A stretch of 15,707 bases of DNA from Desulfobacteraceae bacterium (GTDB lineage Bacteria > Desulfobacterota > Desulfobacteria > Desulfobacterales > SURF-15): NCBI GenBank assembly GCA_003599475.1, contig QZKK01000094.1:1-15707 (forward strand). The letters run 5' to 3'. Numbering within the stretch: position 1 is the stretch's first letter; each line of letters starts with the position of its first letter. A model generated the notes under the pieces. It saw only the letters and a program-made list of their open reading frames with translations. It did not search any database and was not told where the DNA came from. Below are positions 14,235 to 15,707 of this stretch, in pieces. Made by a program: the position numbers and the translations under genes.

Positions 14235-15107
14235 TCAGAAGATTTTCTTGCGCCGCCATTGTCTTGGCCGGTCGCTTGGAAACTTGAGTCCGCTGGCATC
14301 GACCCCCAGATCGACAAAGAGTCTGGCCAAAACGATTGCGCAGCTATACCCCTCCAGAACGGGCACTTCCCAGCCAATTTCCTCCAGGCGCTTTTGAAGG
14401 AAAGACTGAAGCCAGAACACATCCGAGCATCCGAAGGTGATGACCTCCGCTCCGTCTTCCTCGATGGCAGCAACCGCTTCCCGGACGGCCCGCTCCACCG
14501 CCTCGGAAGGTTCGCCCCGCAGGGCCTTGTCGCGTTCCTTGTCGATGGTGCTCTCGTCATCGTGTCCCGGTCTGCCGTGATAGAAATTGATGTTCCGGAT
14601 GGAAGCGCAGCGGTCGGTAAAGCGGTGGCGAACCACGAGGTCGTAATAGAACATATTGTGCACTTCCGTAAAATCGATGACGCTGAATTTGTTCCCAAGC
14701 ATCGAGGCGATATGCATCTGGGAAAAGGCGCAGGAGGTGACGGGAATGCCGAACTTCCTTCCGATCTCGCGGGATTCCATGAATCCGGGCTCCCCCCCGC
14801 CGAGCAGGATGATGGCGTTGTACTTTCCGCTTTCGCAGGCCTCCCGAACGATCGGCAGCCGGGCTGCTGCCACATGACAAAACTCCTCGCGGGTCTCGAC
14901 AGCCCAATCGCCGTACGGGGCGACCGGGCCGCCGTGAAAATCCCAGTCGACATCTTCCAGCAGATGCCCGATGTTGAGGTATTCCATTCGAAGCCGCTTT
15001 TCTTTGGAGAGCGCCGGCGTGTGGTATTTATCCGCGAATTTACCTCCTGCCGGTAGCTGAAAGGGCTGGATGAATAAAAAACGGTATTTCTTGTCGGGTC
15101 CGGTCAT
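14235..15107 (-). CDS. Asp/Glu/hydantoin racemase-superfamily protein, variant active site
   Basis: A cytoplasmic protein of 290 residues starting at ATG 15107 with AAAGGA about seven bases upstream. It shows the two-lobed layout of Asp/Glu/hydantoin racemases: IRNINF-type core strands, LLGGGEPGFMESREIGRKFGI at about 101-121 corresponding to the family's first catalytic loop (normally Cys-x-x-DPG), and EVITFGCSDVFWLQ at 221-234 with Cys227 as the second catalytic cysteine, then VPVLEGYSCA. The first cysteine is replaced by glycine (Gly103-105), so two-base racemisation is doubtful; decarboxylase, isomerase or lyase chemistry as in maleate isomerase and AMDase relatives is possible. It is somewhat longer than typical members (230-250). 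The family is inferred from fold motifs; the substrate is unknown. Confidence 0.72.
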   Translation of the reverse strand: MTGPDKKYRFLFIQPFQLPAGGKFADKYHTPALSKEKRLRMEYLNIGHLLEDVDWDFHGGPVAPYGDWAVETREEFCHVAAARLPIVREACESGKYNAIILLGGGEPGFMESREIGRKFGIPVTSCAFSQMHIASMLGNKFSVIDFTEVHNMFYYDLVVRHRFTDRCASIRNINFYHGRPGHDDESTIDKERDKALRGEPSEAVERAVREAVAAIEEDGAEVITFGCSDVFWLQSFLQKRLEEIGWEVPVLEGYSCAIVLARLFVDLGVDASGLKFPSDRPRQWRRKKIF

Positions 15108-15224
15108 CGTCGATTCCTTTGATGAATTTTCGAGGCTGCCGCTTTTTCGAGATCCCTCAATCTTCTATAAAACAGAGACGATTGCAAGCACAGATTCCAG
15201 GATCTTTCCGATCCTCAGCCATAC

Positions 15225-15254
15225 TTGACAGATCGAGGGGTCTTTTCCTATATT
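15225..15254 (+). promoter_or_regulatory. Sigma-70-type promoter for the MFS gene
   Basis: TTGACA (15225-15230), an 18-base spacer and TATATT (15249-15254) make a near-consensus promoter. It leaves a leader of about 115 bases before ATG 15378, with no recognised riboswitch. Confidence 0.65.
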
Positions 15255-15377
15255 GCTCGGGGGAAAAGCGGCTGGCACCAGTTATGGTTCCGCATCTCTC
15301 AGGCCTGCGAAGCTTCATCCGTGACCCCCGGCGGTACTGCCTTCATTCTTGCACCCATCGGGAGATTTCGATTCCAG

Positions 15378-15707
15378 ATGAAAAAAAGAACACCGATCGA
15401 AAGCGGGAATGCCGGGGGCAGCCGGCCCTCCGCGTTTTCCGGACTGTTGCCGTTTTTTATGGCCGCCCATTTCGGACACCACCTGGTGAACTCGCTTCCG
15501 ATTCCCCTGTTGCCGATGATTCGCCAGGAATTCAGCCTCGATTATACGCAGGCCGGGCTGCTCATTTCCGCGTTCACTCTTTCATACGGACTCAGCCAGA
15601 TTCCGGCGGGCTGGTTCGCCGATCGACTCGGCCCGCGGATGCTCATTACCATCGGAATCTGCGGCGTGGCAGGCGCCGGCCTCCTGACCGCATTTTCTCG
15701 CAGTTAT
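15378..15707 (+). CDS. MFS transporter, N-terminal part (runs off the window)
   Basis: From ATG 15378, 110 codons are open to the window edge. After a polar N-terminus (residues 1-20) come a first membrane helix (about 22-48, FFMAAHFGHHLVNSLPIPLLP), a loop, and a second helix (about 58-77), followed by the MFS motif A, GWFADRLGPRMLI (78-90), and the start of a third helix. This is the normal N-terminus of a 12-helix major facilitator. The substrate is not predictable. The best ribosome site is GGAG, 13 bases upstream, which is weak. It is divergent from the racemase gene across a 270-bp region. The MFS C-terminal scrap at 13630-13857 could be a relic of a relative, but this cannot be tested here. 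Confidence 0.85.
   Translation, partial: MKKRTPIESGNAGGSRPSAFSGLLPFFMAAHFGHHLVNSLPIPLLPMIRQEFSLDYTQAGLLISAFTLSYGLSQIPAGWFADRLGPRMLITIGICGVAGAGLLTAFSRSY

Noticed and set aside
13970..14953. 327-codon open frame on the minus strand overlapping the racemase gene
   Set aside because: It is out of frame with the racemase, rich in Ser/Arg/Pro, has no family motifs, and is a shadow of GC-rich coding sequence.
1..15707. tRNA, rRNA, CRISPR array or replication origin
   Set aside because: No cloverleaf, rRNA signature, regularly spaced identical repeats or DnaA-box cluster was found by eye.

Overview
The window is about 15.7 kb of GC-rich bacterial DNA. Its best-supported content is a carboxylate-uptake operon, a toxin-antitoxin pair, a histidine-tailed EamA transporter and an unusually dense set of broken genes. 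Gene types, Shine-Dalgarno spacing, the integrase remnant and short degenerate intergenic repeats suggest an uncultured member of the Desulfobacterota (former Deltaproteobacteria). This is inference; no marker gene is present.

Left third (1-6000), all plus strand and intact: a two-domain thiosulfate sulfurtransferase of the CysA/SseA type, a cupin, then a complete tripartite tricarboxylate transporter (TTT) in the order TctB-TctC-TctA, followed closely by an NAD-type beta-hydroxyacid dehydrogenase. The transporter would import an organic acid captured in the periplasm and the dehydrogenase would oxidise a 3-hydroxy acid derived from it. A 345-bp gap between TctC and TctA carries a stem-loop and imperfect direct repeats.

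Middle (6000-11040), mostly wreckage: a frameshifted gene of unknown function; the C-terminal end of a sigma-54 activator (minus) joined head-to-head to a PAS/histidine-kinase remnant (plus); an intact TumE/TumA-like toxin-antitoxin pair (minus) with a strong, nearly leaderless promoter overlapped by a palindrome; and the middle part of an RND efflux pump fused to a glycogen phosphorylase that has lost its N-terminus and about 170 internal residues. Several junctions change reading frame.

Right third (11040-15707): an intact DUF1003 membrane protein; a 53-codon C-terminal tail of a tyrosine recombinase (minus) followed by a good terminator; an EamA-type transporter with 24 histidines in its last 69 residues, behind its own promoter; then on the minus strand the remains of an MFS gene and a chromate-transporter gene that still overlap by ATGA, a small unknown reading frame and an Asp/Glu/hydantoin-racemase-like gene lacking the usual first catalytic cysteine. 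A new MFS gene starts divergently and runs off the right edge.

The strongest overall signal is the cluster of at least five deletion-type junctions beside an integrase remnant. It could be a decaying island or an assembly problem, and read coverage would decide. The most interesting intact items are the His-tailed transporter, the promoter/operator of the toxin-antitoxin pair and the variant racemase.
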